Shown piece by piece: positions 34,615 to 43,479 of a stretch of DNA of 64,000 bases (position 1 is the stretch's first letter; the number at the start of each line of letters is the position of its first letter). Origin of the DNA: Dictyobacter formicarum (GTDB taxonomy: Bacteria > Chloroflexota > Ktedonobacteria > Ktedonobacterales > Ktedonobacteraceae); NCBI RefSeq assembly GCF_016587435.1, contig NZ_BNJJ01000011.1:1-64000 (forward strand), written 5' to 3'. The position numbers were made by a program, and so were the translations under genes. A model generated the notes under the pieces. The model was not told the origin of the DNA, did not search any database, and saw only the letters and a program-made list of their open reading frames with translations.

Positions 34615-35508
34615 ATGAAATCCAGTCCCCTGTATAAAGGTGTTCTCGTTCTTGTAGTTATACTCCCTTTTCTGGCCACAATTTATGCTATGTGGGCCCT
34701 CTGGAATAGAGCGGTTTTCCTATCAGACATTGTAATGCTCCTTATTATGTATATCTGCATTACTTTTGGCGTTACCGCTGGCTTTCACCGCATGTTGACG
34801 CACCGCAGTTTTCGTGCTCATCCGGTCATCAAATTCCTTTTGCTGGTCTTCGGGTCGATGTCATTAGAGGGCCCGGCCTTAGAATGGGCCGCCACTCATG
34901 TCAAGCATCACGCCCAGTCAGATAAAGAGGGTGATCCCCATAGCCCGACCGAAGGGTTTATCCATGCTCACCTGGGTTGGCTGTTCAAGGACCGCATGGC
35001 CGATCCTAACGTCTATTGCCGCAATCTGGTCAATGACCGTATGGTTGTTTTTGTCAGCCGCACCTTCCTATTATGGGTTGTCCTTTCTCTACTCATTCCT
35101 TTTGCCGTTGGCGGCTGGCATGGCTTGCTCTGGGCAGGACTGGTACGTATCTTCATCGTGCATCATGTGACATGGAGCGTCAATTCAATCTGTCACACCT
35201 TTGGCAAACGCGAATTCGAAACCACCGACAAGAGTCGCAACGAATGGATCGTAGGACTGCTGGCCTTTGGTGAAGGTTGGCACAATAATCATCACGCCTT
35301 CCCGCGCTCAGCTTTTCATGGGCTCCACTGGTGGCAGGTCGATTTCTCCGCTTATTTGATCCGCATACTGGAAAAAGTTGGACTGGTAAAAGATGTATAT
35401 CGCATTCCTACCGATATGCTCAAAAATCGCTATCAGAATCTGAAATCAAAAGCCGCACTGGCACCCTCAACTCCTATTATTGAGAAAGTGGCTAGCGTGA
35501 GCAAATAA
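34615..35508 (+). CDS. Acyl-lipid/acyl-CoA Delta9-type fatty acid desaturase
   Basis: 297 residues. Three His boxes of membrane desaturases are in place: HRMLTH (58-63), HVKHH (95-99) and HNNHH (223-227), with two pairs of membrane helices. These hold a di-iron centre that inserts a double bond into fatty acyl chains, adjusting membrane fluidity. GGAGG lies 4 nt before the ATG at 34615 (a TTG at 34612 is also in frame). A strong terminator follows. Upstream 34331-34614 (284 bp) is the divergent space shared with murJ. Confidence 0.92.
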   Translation: MKSSPLYKGVLVLVVILPFLATIYAMWALWNRAVFLSDIVMLLIMYICITFGVTAGFHRMLTHRSFRAHPVIKFLLLVFGSMSLEGPALEWAATHVKHHAQSDKEGDPHSPTEGFIHAHLGWLFKDRMADPNVYCRNLVNDRMVVFVSRTFLLWVVLSLLIPFAVGGWHGLLWAGLVRIFIVHHVTWSVNSICHTFGKREFETTDKSRNEWIVGLLAFGEGWHNNHHAFPRSAFHGLHWWQVDFSAYLIRILEKVGLVKDVYRIPTDMLKNRYQNLKSKAALAPSTPIIEKVASVSK

Positions 35509-35530
35509 GCAACGTGATTAATAAACATGT

Positions 35531-35575
35531 ATACAATATGTCAGGAAGACAACCTGTCTTCCTGACATATTGTAT
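35531..35575 (+). terminator. Terminator with 20-bp perfect stem after the desaturase
   Basis: 35531-35550 pairs with 35556-35575, 5-nt loop AACCT, followed by TTTTC. The outer A/T-rich arm would also work in reverse. Confidence 0.9.
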
Positions 35576-35811
35576 TTTTCACTATTTACATTTTTCTCCA
35601 TCGACATATCCTGCTGCTCATTTTTGCCAGGCAACAAGATGCAACCACAGCAACTGGTCATGGGTACATCTGGCATTTTAGTTCTACAGTTTGACACTAG
35701 CGAAAAACACCGATACAATCCCCCCATAGACTAGATGCGCGACAAGAAAATCCCGCAACCAGTCATAGATGACTACACAGGATACGCAAGGAGGAGGCGG
35801 ACATTCTCGCT

Positions 35812-36876
35812 ATGAAACATCTTAATGCCGTCATTTTAGCGGGTGGCAGCGGCACACGTTTATGGCCCCTGAGTACACCCAGCTTTCCCAAACAATTTCT
35901 CCCACTGCCAAGTGGTCAAAGCATGATACAGGAGACGCTGGACCGTGTTGCTCCACTCGTGACTCCCGAACAGTCCTGGGTTGTCACAGGTCAGAATATG
36001 GCAGATCTGGTTCAGGAGCATTTGCCAACGGTACCGGCTAGCCATATTTTACGAGAACCTATGGGGCGCAACTCGGCTCCCGCTATCGCCTGGGCGGCTG
36101 CGTCAATCGCCAGACAAGATCCAGATGCGATTATGGCGATCTTTAGCGCAGACGCGGTAATTACTCAGGTAGAGAGTCTGCGCCAGACACTGGGCCTGGC
36201 CTATGAGCTAGCTGAGCAGGGCAAACTGGTCACCATTGGCATTCAACCTACCTCTCCAGAAACTGGTTATGGCTACATTCGCTTTGCGGATGAAATGGCT
36301 CAAGGGAATGGTTACAGAGCTTTCCAGGTGGAACGCTTCGTGGAGAAACCAAACCTGGAAACCGCTCAGAACTATCTGGATGACGGCCACTATGTCTGGA
36401 ATGCTGGTATTTTTATCTGGAGCGTCAAGGCAATTCTGGCTGAGTTTGAGGCGCACCTACCACAGGTAGCCAAACAAATCCAGACGATTGTTGATGCAGT
36501 TCCAACCGAACATGCCCAGGCCACTCTGGCGAGCTTATGGCCAGAAATTCAATCCATTTCCATTGACTATGGCATCCTCGAAAAGACACAGAACCTGGCC
36601 GTCATACCAGCTCACCTGGGTTGGAATGATGTTGGTAACTGGCAGCAATATGGTGCTCTTTTCCCTTGTGATGACCAGGGCATTCATGCGGTTGGCTCCC
36701 ATATCGGCCTGGGAAGTCAGAACGTTATTGTGTACAATAACACCAGGCGACGCGTTTATACCATTGGCCTGGAAGACATGATTGTGGTTGAGATGGATGA
36801 TGTCACTGTTATCTGCCATAAAACTCATGTACATCGAGTCAAAGAATTAGCTGAACAGCAGCATAAAAAAGCATAA
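35812..36876 (+). CDS. manC: Mannose-1-phosphate guanylyltransferase
   Basis: 354 residues. Nucleotidyltransferase signature VILAGGSGTRLWPLSTPSFPKQF at the N terminus, REPMGRNSAPAIAWAA, FVEKP and WNAGIFIW are typical of GTP:mannose-1-phosphate guanylyltransferases. It makes GDP-mannose for glycans. The length matches the stand-alone form without the phosphomannose isomerase domain (that fusion is about 470). The ATG is preceded by AAGGAGGAGG about 14 nt away. Upstream (35576-35811) holds no other feature. Confidence 0.92.
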   Translation: MKHLNAVILAGGSGTRLWPLSTPSFPKQFLPLPSGQSMIQETLDRVAPLVTPEQSWVVTGQNMADLVQEHLPTVPASHILREPMGRNSAPAIAWAAASIARQDPDAIMAIFSADAVITQVESLRQTLGLAYELAEQGKLVTIGIQPTSPETGYGYIRFADEMAQGNGYRAFQVERFVEKPNLETAQNYLDDGHYVWNAGIFIWSVKAILAEFEAHLPQVAKQIQTIVDAVPTEHAQATLASLWPEIQSISIDYGILEKTQNLAVIPAHLGWNDVGNWQQYGALFPCDDQGIHAVGSHIGLGSQNVIVYNNTRRRVYTIGLEDMIVVEMDDVTVICHKTHVHRVKELAEQQHKKA

Positions 36877-37694
36877 GTTATTCTTTCTTTCATATGCGTT
36901 GTAGAAAATGGGCCGCAAAGCGTGTCTTGAAAAGCAGCGCGTCGTACCTGCGGCGCTCAAAAATACTAGATGAGTGGGAAGTGGCCGAGTGCGCTTCTCA
37001 CTCACTCTAAAGAAAGATGTGGGCACGAAAGTGTCCGTACACACGCCACTTTTAACCCATCAGTAAATATCCAGAGCTTTTGGCGCACAGACCCACCAAA
37101 ACATATGTTATAATTGTTCAGAGATTCGTAATGCCTCGTCAAAAAGGGGGGTTCCCATGCTATTCTCCAGATATGTATGCTCCAATGAAGATACACTAAT
37201 CTTATCCATGATAAACCTCTCGCAGCTGCGTATTCTAACCCGCCGCAGCGCAAAGCTATAGGTCATTAGGCTGGCAATAACAGCTATGTTTCTTCTCAAC
37301 AAAAGAGGACATTCCTGATGAGGCATAAATACATGCAGATAGTTGACATAGATATACAATTTCCTGCGACTATGATAGACTTTGGACGCTACGTCCACTT
37401 GGTTACGTTGATCCAATGGTAATACAGCAGGTATGTCCCACGAAAAGGAACTGCAAGAAGCTCAAGTTCCACATCAGCCGAACAGATGGAGACAGCGCCC
37501 CAGACATGACTACAAGCAAACGCCATTACGTATTCATACGCTGGCGCTTCATTGTTAATCTGTTCGCGACATTTAAGGGAGGATGGAATGGGACCATGTA
37601 CGTATTTTCGAGGGACCGCCGACCCGTATACCTTATCGGGCTGGTAGGAATGTTTCGTGGATAGAGTTTAGCGTAGCAAGGAAGGAAAATACAA
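36877..37694. other. 818-bp gap without a convincing gene
   Basis: Short open frames here (for example 37416-37664 +, 37108-37416 -) lack an SD and family-like residues, and I do not call them. Visible: an 11-bp imperfect hairpin (36971-37004), a TATAAT at 37109-37114, and unusually A/T- and C/T-mixed sequence unlike neighbouring genes. It could hold a decayed gene or an untranslated RNA. Confidence 0.4.
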
Positions 37695-38681
37695 ATGACT
37701 ACCCGTCCATATCGTCAAAGTATTCCCGAAGAAATTCTCGCACTTTCGCATGAGCGTGACCTCCTTCGGCGTAAAGGACAATACGACCGCGCTGACATCC
37801 TCAAGCAACAACTTGAGGATGCTGGCTATGTCGTCAAAGATAATCCACATGGAGCCCACCTGGTCATTCTACCTCACATTTTTGTGGATGGCACTTTGTA
37901 TCGCACTACCCGCCAATTGCCTTCATTGCTTGATGAAGCCGACCTTTGTACCTTTTCGGTGAACGTTCTAGCCCAAAATAATAGTGAGCAGACGCGCCGC
38001 TGCATCGATAGTGTGCTCACTCATGCTGGCAATACGTCACTTGAAATTATCCTGGTGGATAATGCTTCACAGGATGGTCTCGATATCTGGGCAGAAGCGC
38101 TGCATCATCGGGACAGTCGAGTGCATGTCCTGCGAGCCACACGCAAAATGGGGGTCGCAGAGGCACGCAACATCGGCCTCCAACAGAGTCGTGGCCGCTA
38201 TATCCTGTTTCTAGATAGCAATGTTGTACTCACAGGCGATATCTTTACGCCACTGGCCCAGACCCTCGAAGATCCTCAGGTAGGCCTGACCGGTCTGCGT
38301 GGACTGCGCACCGATGATCTGCGTCATTTTGAGGAAAGTGAGGACAATGAGGTAGAGGTCATTGATGCCCGGTGTATGGCCTTCAAACGCTCTCTCCTTA
38401 AAAAAGCTGGCTTGCTGGATGAGGGGTATCGCTATCCAGAATATATGGATGTCGACTTTTGCTTTGCCATTCGTGATCTCGATATGAGCATCGTACGTAC
38501 ACCTGATCTACCTCTGTTGTCTCATCCTGCACCGCAGAATGGCGCTCTATCCGAGGCCGAGCGCATGCGCCTGAAGAAGCGCAACTTCTATCGCTACCTC
38601 TCCAAATGGGGTGGTCGTGAAGACCTCCTGCTCGAAGGATTTGACGATGAGTATGAAGAAGATGAAGACGAAGACGAATAA
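37695..38681 (+). CDS. GT2 glycosyltransferase with N-terminal CysRS-tail-like domain
   Basis: 328 residues. From about 87, a GT-A family 2 transferase: SVNVLAQNNSEQTRRCIDSVL, EIILVDNASQDG, GVAEARNIGLQQSRGRYILFLDSN (the DxD position reads DSN) and VEVIDARCMAFKRSLLKKAGLLDE. Residues 11-57 (EEILALSHERDLLRRKGQYDRADILKQQLEDAGYVVKDNPHGAH, quoted here only by its ends) match the C-terminal helical tail of cysteinyl-tRNA synthetases, where the pattern is 'R..AR..KD(W/F)..AD.IRD.L...G..(V/L).DTP.G'. The C terminus is a run of Asp/Glu. SD AAGGAAGG. Product sugar unknown. Confidence 0.82.
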   Translation: MTTRPYRQSIPEEILALSHERDLLRRKGQYDRADILKQQLEDAGYVVKDNPHGAHLVILPHIFVDGTLYRTTRQLPSLLDEADLCTFSVNVLAQNNSEQTRRCIDSVLTHAGNTSLEIILVDNASQDGLDIWAEALHHRDSRVHVLRATRKMGVAEARNIGLQQSRGRYILFLDSNVVLTGDIFTPLAQTLEDPQVGLTGLRGLRTDDLRHFEESEDNEVEVIDARCMAFKRSLLKKAGLLDEGYRYPEYMDVDFCFAIRDLDMSIVRTPDLPLLSHPAPQNGALSEAERMRLKKRNFYRYLSKWGGREDLLLEGFDDEYEEDEDEDE

Positions 38682-38715
38682 GTTTTCCGTTGCAGCATCT
38701 TGTTAATCACGGCAC

Positions 38716-38748
38716 GGAGTGAATATACATTTATTCACTCCTTTTTTT
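38716..38748 (+). terminator. Intrinsic terminator after the GT2 gene
   Basis: 10-bp stem GGAGTGAATA/TATTCACTCC (38716-38725, 38732-38741), 6-nt loop, then seven T. Confidence 0.9.
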
Positions 38749-38820
38749 ATTGTTTTAAGCAACAATACCTGTATAGGGCGTCCCCAAAAACTGGTATTCC
38801 TACCTCCTATTTGTGGTAAG

Positions 38821-38868
38821 TTATTCCGTCAAATGTGCTCGAGGTTTCTATTGACCTCAACGGAATAA
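38821..38868. other. Two-layer palindromic structure upstream of pepF
   Basis: Outer arms TTATTCCGT (38821-38829) and ACGGAATAA (38860-38868) enclose an inner hairpin GAGGT/ACCTC (38841-38845, 38854-38858). It has no T-run and lies between the GT2 terminator and pepF, so it may be an operator or part of a small RNA. The rest of the 420-bp gap 38682-39101 shows nothing clear. Confidence 0.45.
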
Positions 38869-39101
38869 ATAATGTTCAGCAACGACACGGGTAGAAGCAG
38901 CGACAGCTCTCCAGTACTTCACCTCTTACCTGGCATAGCATACACACTGTGAGCAGGGATGATTCGCAAATATCGCGCACTAACATTGTTCTATCTTAGA
39001 GATTGCACTTTGTTTAGGGACTGGGGACATATGATATTATGTGAGTACATCCAGAAATAAACAGGCCCGTTTCCTATCATTGATGAAAGGTCGTACCAAC
39101 A

Positions 39102-40898
39102 TTGCAAACGTTTAAGAAGCGTGAAGAAATCCCAACCGAGTATACCTGGAACCTTGAGAGCATCTATGCGCAAGATGATAGTTGGGAGAGCAATTTTCAA
39201 CATATCCAGCAGCGCCTGCCAGAATTGGAGGCGCTCAAGGGCACATTGGCGCAAAGCGGAAGCGCCCTGTTAAAAGTGCTTCAAACACGTGATGAAATTA
39301 CAGAAGCGCTGGAAAAGCTTTATGTTTATGCCTCCATGCGCAAAGACGAAGATACAACCAACAGCAAATATCTGGCCATGGCCGACCGGGCGATGCAATT
39401 ATTTGTGCGTTCATCTACTGTTTCTGCGTTTATTGAGCCAGAAATTCTCGCTCTTCCGCAGGAGACGCTCAATCAATATATTCAGCAAACACCCGACCTT
39501 GAACTCTATAATGTCCAGCTACAGGATCTGAATCGTAAGCGTCCACACGTGCGTTCCGCTGAAGTAGAGGCTGTGCTAGCAGCCGCCGGTGAAATTAGCG
39601 AGGCTCCAGATGCGATCTTCTCAATGATTGATAATGCTGACCTGAAGTTGCCCACGATTCGCAATGAAGAAGGGGAAGAAATTGAGCTGACTCAGGGCAA
39701 TTATCTGACCTTTATCCGTAGCAAAGATCGCCGGGTGCGCAAAGATGCTTTCGAGGCTTTGCATGGCACCTTCTTGAAGCAGCGCAATACTATCGCGGCG
39801 ACCCTGGCGGCGCAGGTAAAGACCGACATCTTCTATACCCGCCAGCGCAACTACAGCTCCAGCCGAGAACGTGCGCTCTCGCGCTACAATATCCCGGAGA
39901 GCGTCTATGATAATCTGATCTCTACGGTCAGCGAACATATTCCACTGCTCAATCGCTATATGAAGCTGCGCAAGCGCATTTTGCAGCTCGATGAACTGCA
40001 TATGTACGATCTCTATACACCCATTGTTGAAGAGACCACTGATACCATAACATATCCGCAGGCCAGAGATACGATTATTCAGGCCCTGGCACCACTGGGT
40101 GAAAATTATATCTCGGTGCTTAAAGATGGCTTTTCAAAACGTTGGATCGATGTGTTTGAAACGCCGGGCAAACGTGGCGGCGCCTATAGCGGTGGTGCGT
40201 ATGGGACCCAGCCGTTTATCCTGCTTAACTTCCAGGAGAAACGCGAGAGCATGTTTACACTGGCACATGAGTTGGGCCACTCCATGCACTCGTATTTCAC
40301 CCGCAGCAACCAGCCCTATCAATACGGAGACTACACCATCTTTGTAGCTGAAGTTGCTTCTACCCTCAATGAGGGCTTGCTTACCGAATATCTCCTAAAA
40401 AATACCAGCGATAAAGCAGTACGTATCGCCATTCTCAATCATTCGTTAGAAGATATTCGAGCGACCCTCTTCCGGCAAACGATGTTTGCTGAGTTCGAGC
40501 AGCAAATTCACAGTCAGGCAGAAAAGGGCGAGGCTTTGACCGCCGATACCCTGACCACCCTGTATGCTGGACTCAATGAAAAATACTATGGTGGAGAGGC
40601 CGTCATTGATGACCTGATCGGCATTGAATGGGCACGCATTCCCCACTTCTACTATAATTTCTACGTCTATCAGTATGCGACTGGTATTTCGGCAGCCTCC
40701 GCGTTGGTGCAACAGATTCTCAAAGAGGGTCAACCAGCTGTTGAGCGCTATCTGAAATTCCTTAGCTCTGGCTCATCCGACTACAGTATCGAATTGCTGA
40801 AAAAGGCCGGTGTCGACATGGCCACGCCAGAACCAGTTCGACAGACATTCCAACTCTTCGAAACTCACCTCTCCCAGATGGAAGAACTTCTGGGCTAA
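39102..40898 (+). CDS. pepF: Oligoendopeptidase F (M3 family)
   Basis: 598 residues from a TTG (GAAAGG upstream at moderate distance). Zinc site HELGH at 389-393 in FTLAHELGHSMHSYF, followed by the distal Glu region FVAEVASTLNEGLL; C-terminal FYVYQYATGISAASAL is typical of PepF. It cleaves short peptides in the cytoplasm, with roles in protein turnover. Length is normal for the family (about 600). Confidence 0.93.
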   Translation: MQTFKKREEIPTEYTWNLESIYAQDDSWESNFQHIQQRLPELEALKGTLAQSGSALLKVLQTRDEITEALEKLYVYASMRKDEDTTNSKYLAMADRAMQLFVRSSTVSAFIEPEILALPQETLNQYIQQTPDLELYNVQLQDLNRKRPHVRSAEVEAVLAAAGEISEAPDAIFSMIDNADLKLPTIRNEEGEEIELTQGNYLTFIRSKDRRVRKDAFEALHGTFLKQRNTIAATLAAQVKTDIFYTRQRNYSSSRERALSRYNIPESVYDNLISTVSEHIPLLNRYMKLRKRILQLDELHMYDLYTPIVEETTDTITYPQARDTIIQALAPLGENYISVLKDGFSKRWIDVFETPGKRGGAYSGGAYGTQPFILLNFQEKRESMFTLAHELGHSMHSYFTRSNQPYQYGDYTIFVAEVASTLNEGLLTEYLLKNTSDKAVRIAILNHSLEDIRATLFRQTMFAEFEQQIHSQAEKGEALTADTLTTLYAGLNEKYYGGEAVIDDLIGIEWARIPHFYYNFYVYQYATGISAASALVQQILKEGQPAVERYLKFLSSGSSDYSIELLKKAGVDMATPEPVRQTFQLFETHLSQMEELLG

Positions 40899-40908
40899 AC
40901 CACAGCAA

Positions 40909-40969
40909 CCAAAGAAAACTGGCGGCGCACCTTCACCACTGATGAAGGTGCGCCGCCAGTTTTCTTTGG
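40909..40969. terminator. 27-bp perfect-stem terminator after pepF
   Basis: 40909-40935 pairs perfectly with 40943-40969; 7-nt loop. G/C-rich core and A/T-rich outer part (AAAGAAAA / TTTTCTTT) give a U-run at the 3' side in either direction. The rest of 40970-41218 is an A/T-rich leader with TATAAT at 41077-41082, the likely promoter of the CsbD gene. Confidence 0.9.
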
Positions 40970-41218
40970 CCTTCTGTCACAAATATGCGTTTTTTATCCT
41001 TTCTTTCTATCTAAGATCTTGCTAACATTTATATGCATCTATACTTCACTACAAATGATGTATACAATAATGTCGTTATAATCTACAATTCATCGTACAG
41101 TAGAGATTACTTGTATCCATTTGATCCCTCTAATGAGTACCATAAGAGAATGGTGAATGTTAACTTCATCCTAACAAAACAAAAAGTAAGAGAACTTCAT
41201 TCAAGGGAAACAAAACAT

Positions 41219-41449
41219 ATGAGCGAGTACAATAAAGAGGATAAAGACTTAGGTACCCAGGGTAGCGAAGACACGTTAAAGGGTAAGCTGAAAGAAACTG
41301 TTGGTAAAGTCCAAAGCAAGATTGGCAAAGCCACAGACAACCCTAAGGAAGAGGCTCGTGGCGATGCTAAACAGTTTGAAGGCAAAACCCAGTCAACTGT
41401 CGGTCATACCGAGCGCAAGATTGACAATACCCTCGATCCTAACAAGTAA
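41219..41449 (+). CDS. CsbD-like stress protein
   Basis: 76 residues, Lys/Glu/Gly-rich with no hydrophobic core: GSEDTLKGKLKETVGKVQSKIGKATDNPKEEARGDAKQFEGK carries two copies of the CsbD pattern (G.....G....G). CsbD proteins are small, often sigma-B-induced stress proteins of unknown action. The ATG at 41219 is chosen because earlier in-frame starts (41033) add 62 residues unlike the family; SD is weak (AAGGGA). Long A/T-rich leader, single-gene unit with a terminator. Confidence 0.82.
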   Translation: MSEYNKEDKDLGTQGSEDTLKGKLKETVGKVQSKIGKATDNPKEEARGDAKQFEGKTQSTVGHTERKIDNTLDPNK

Positions 41450-41505
41450 GGTGTAAGTAACGACTTCTCCCACTGTTAAAATGTATGCTACTACACCAGA
41501 AATAT

Positions 41506-41533
41506 AAACGAGCAACCAGTCGGTTGCTCGTTT
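41506..41533. terminator. Hairpin between csbD-like and zwf genes
   Basis: 12-bp stem AAACGAGCAACC/GGTTGCTCGTTT (41506-41517, 41522-41533), 4-nt loop, between convergent genes. Confidence 0.8.
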
Positions 41534-41558
41534 AATGTGTTTAGCCTCGCTTAGCTGA

Positions 41559-43148
41559 TCAGGGATTTACCCACTCGCGACCATCTCTCTCAATTAATTC
41601 ATCGGCCTCTTTAGGACCCCATGTTCCCGCAGGATAAGGATAAACGGTTTCGGGCCCCATCTGCTTCCAGGCGTTGATGATACTATCAATGATACGCCAG
41701 GATTCCTCGATTTCATCACGACGTATGAACAGGGTGGAGTCGCCCAGAATACAGTCGGCGATCAGACGCTCATACGCCTCCGGCAACTCAATACCAAAGA
41801 CGGTCTTATAAGAGGCATCCAGATCGATGGTTGCGAGCTCATTGGCTGCTCCCGGCTTCTTTGCACCAATCAATAGAGAGATTCCTTCTTCAGGCTGAAT
41901 GCGTAAGATCAAGCGATTCGGCTTCATACCGCTAATTGCATCTTTTGAATAGAGCTGGTGGGGCACACGCTTGAATTGAACCATCACCTCGGTGCTACGT
42001 TTGGGAAGACACTTGCCCGTACGGATATATATCGGCACATCAGCCCAGCGCCAGTTCTCAATATACAATTTAAGAGCCACAAAGGTATCCGTGGTGGAGT
42101 TGGGATCGACCCCTTTCTCTTCTTTATAACCTGGAACCCTCTTACCATCCAGTATTCCAGCGATATACTGACCACGTACGGTCCTCTCGGCTACTTGTTC
42201 AGGTGTCAGCTCACCAATAGCCCGCAACACTTTGACTTTCTCGTCGCGAATGTCATTCGCCGAAAAAGCTGCCGGAGCCTCCATGCAGGTCAAAGAAAGA
42301 ATCTGCATCACATGATTCTGCACAATATCTTTAAGGGCACCTGCATGCTCATAATATTCGGCTCGATTTTCAATACCCAGACTCTCGGCAACCACGATTT
42401 GAATATGATCAATATACTTTTGATTCCAGAGCGGTTCCATAATACTATTAGCGAAACGCAAAGCCACAATATTTTGCACGGTCTCTTTTCCCATGTAGTG
42501 ATCAATACGATAGATCTGATCTTCATGGAAAACACTACCGATGACTTTATTCAAGGTTGTGGCCGATGCCAGATCATGTCCAAAGGGCTTTTCCGTAATA
42601 ATACGCACCCAGGGCTTTTTCGTCTGCTGGTCGGTGCCATTGCCATTCTGGGACGCCGAGTCCGGCTGAGCCAGGCCGGCCTTGCCAAGCGCTTGAATAA
42701 TCTCAACATCTGTATCGGGTGGCGTGGCCAGATAATAGAGGCGGTTTCCGCCAGTACCCTGCTCTTTATCCAGCTTTTCAAGCAGTTGCTTTAAGCGTTG
42801 ATAGCCCTCGTCTTCGTCAAAATTTGATTGGCAATAAAAGAGGCGTTTGGCAAATGCTTGCTTACCCTCATTGTCCAGTTTATCACCTTCAGGCATATAT
42901 TTGTCGAGCGAGTCGAGGACCATGGAGCGCCATCTATCGTCGTCCAGGGGTCGACGGGCAAAAGCTACAATACAAATAGTCTCTGGCTGGGGATGATCGT
43001 GGATAAGGTGGGCCAGGGTTGGTAGAATCTTACGTTGCGCCAGATCGCCAGTAGCCCCGAAAAGCACAATGGCACAGGGATCTGGTGTGCGGCCGCTTTG
43101 CCAGATCGTGTGCTTCTTCAGTTGCGGAGCAGTAGCTTGCTGAGTCAT
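41559..43148 (-). CDS. zwf: Glucose-6-phosphate 1-dehydrogenase
   Basis: 529 residues. N-terminal Rossmann motif VLFGATGDLAQRKILP (GATGDLA..K), active-site RIDHYMGKETVQN with the catalytic His in the usual place, IITEKPFGHDL and the C-terminal WRIIDSI and GPKEADELI. It oxidises glucose 6-phosphate to 6-phosphogluconolactone, giving NADPH for the pentose phosphate pathway. It has a 20-residue insertion after the NAD(P) domain (near residue 165, Gln/Asn-rich). SD GGAGAT. Confidence 0.94.
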   Translation of the reverse strand: MTQQATAPQLKKHTIWQSGRTPDPCAIVLFGATGDLAQRKILPTLAHLIHDHPQPETICIVAFARRPLDDDRWRSMVLDSLDKYMPEGDKLDNEGKQAFAKRLFYCQSNFDEDEGYQRLKQLLEKLDKEQGTGGNRLYYLATPPDTDVEIIQALGKAGLAQPDSASQNGNGTDQQTKKPWVRIITEKPFGHDLASATTLNKVIGSVFHEDQIYRIDHYMGKETVQNIVALRFANSIMEPLWNQKYIDHIQIVVAESLGIENRAEYYEHAGALKDIVQNHVMQILSLTCMEAPAAFSANDIRDEKVKVLRAIGELTPEQVAERTVRGQYIAGILDGKRVPGYKEEKGVDPNSTTDTFVALKLYIENWRWADVPIYIRTGKCLPKRSTEVMVQFKRVPHQLYSKDAISGMKPNRLILRIQPEEGISLLIGAKKPGAANELATIDLDASYKTVFGIELPEAYERLIADCILGDSTLFIRRDEIEESWRIIDSIINAWKQMGPETVYPYPAGTWGPKEADELIERDGREWVNP

Positions 43149-43479
43149 AAAGGTATCTCCTTAAGAATACGAAACAATCTTCCCAACCTGTACGTGTCCC
43201 CCTACTGAATAACATTGATGCACCCGGGCAAACGTACACGTCTATGATATATACGTACCACACGTATCACACTTTGACATTTAATTCTTTGTTGAGCCAA
43301 AAAATGCCCTGAGGGCGCCTTAAGGCACCTGAGCATTGAAAAGCATGCGCGCCCGTCAGCAAAGGAGCAAAGCTATTCCTGGTGCACGGGGAATGGCGCA
43401 CGCACTTTTTACTTTTACCCGATCGTCAGATAGATATGCATCTTTATGCTACAAAACTAGAGGAGAATATAAAGCCCCC
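43149..43479. other. Divergent intergenic region zwf / flavoprotein
   Basis: About 330 bp with a TTGACA (43274-43279) lacking a good -10 and some palindromic GTAC/ACGT-rich sequence near 43180-43262. No gene seen. Promoters for the two flanking genes are expected here. Confidence 0.35.

Noticed and set aside
37416..37664. 82-codon open frame in the manC-GT2 gap
   Set aside because: No SD, odd composition, no recognisable motif; kept only as part of the gap note.
41033..41218. Upstream N-terminal extension of the CsbD-like gene
   Set aside because: The added 62 residues are A/T-derived and unlike CsbD, and a TATAAT within it (41077) points to a promoter.
41958..42794. A 278-codon open frame antisense to zwf
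   Set aside because: The minus strand encodes full-length glucose-6-phosphate dehydrogenase; the antisense frame has no family-like residues.
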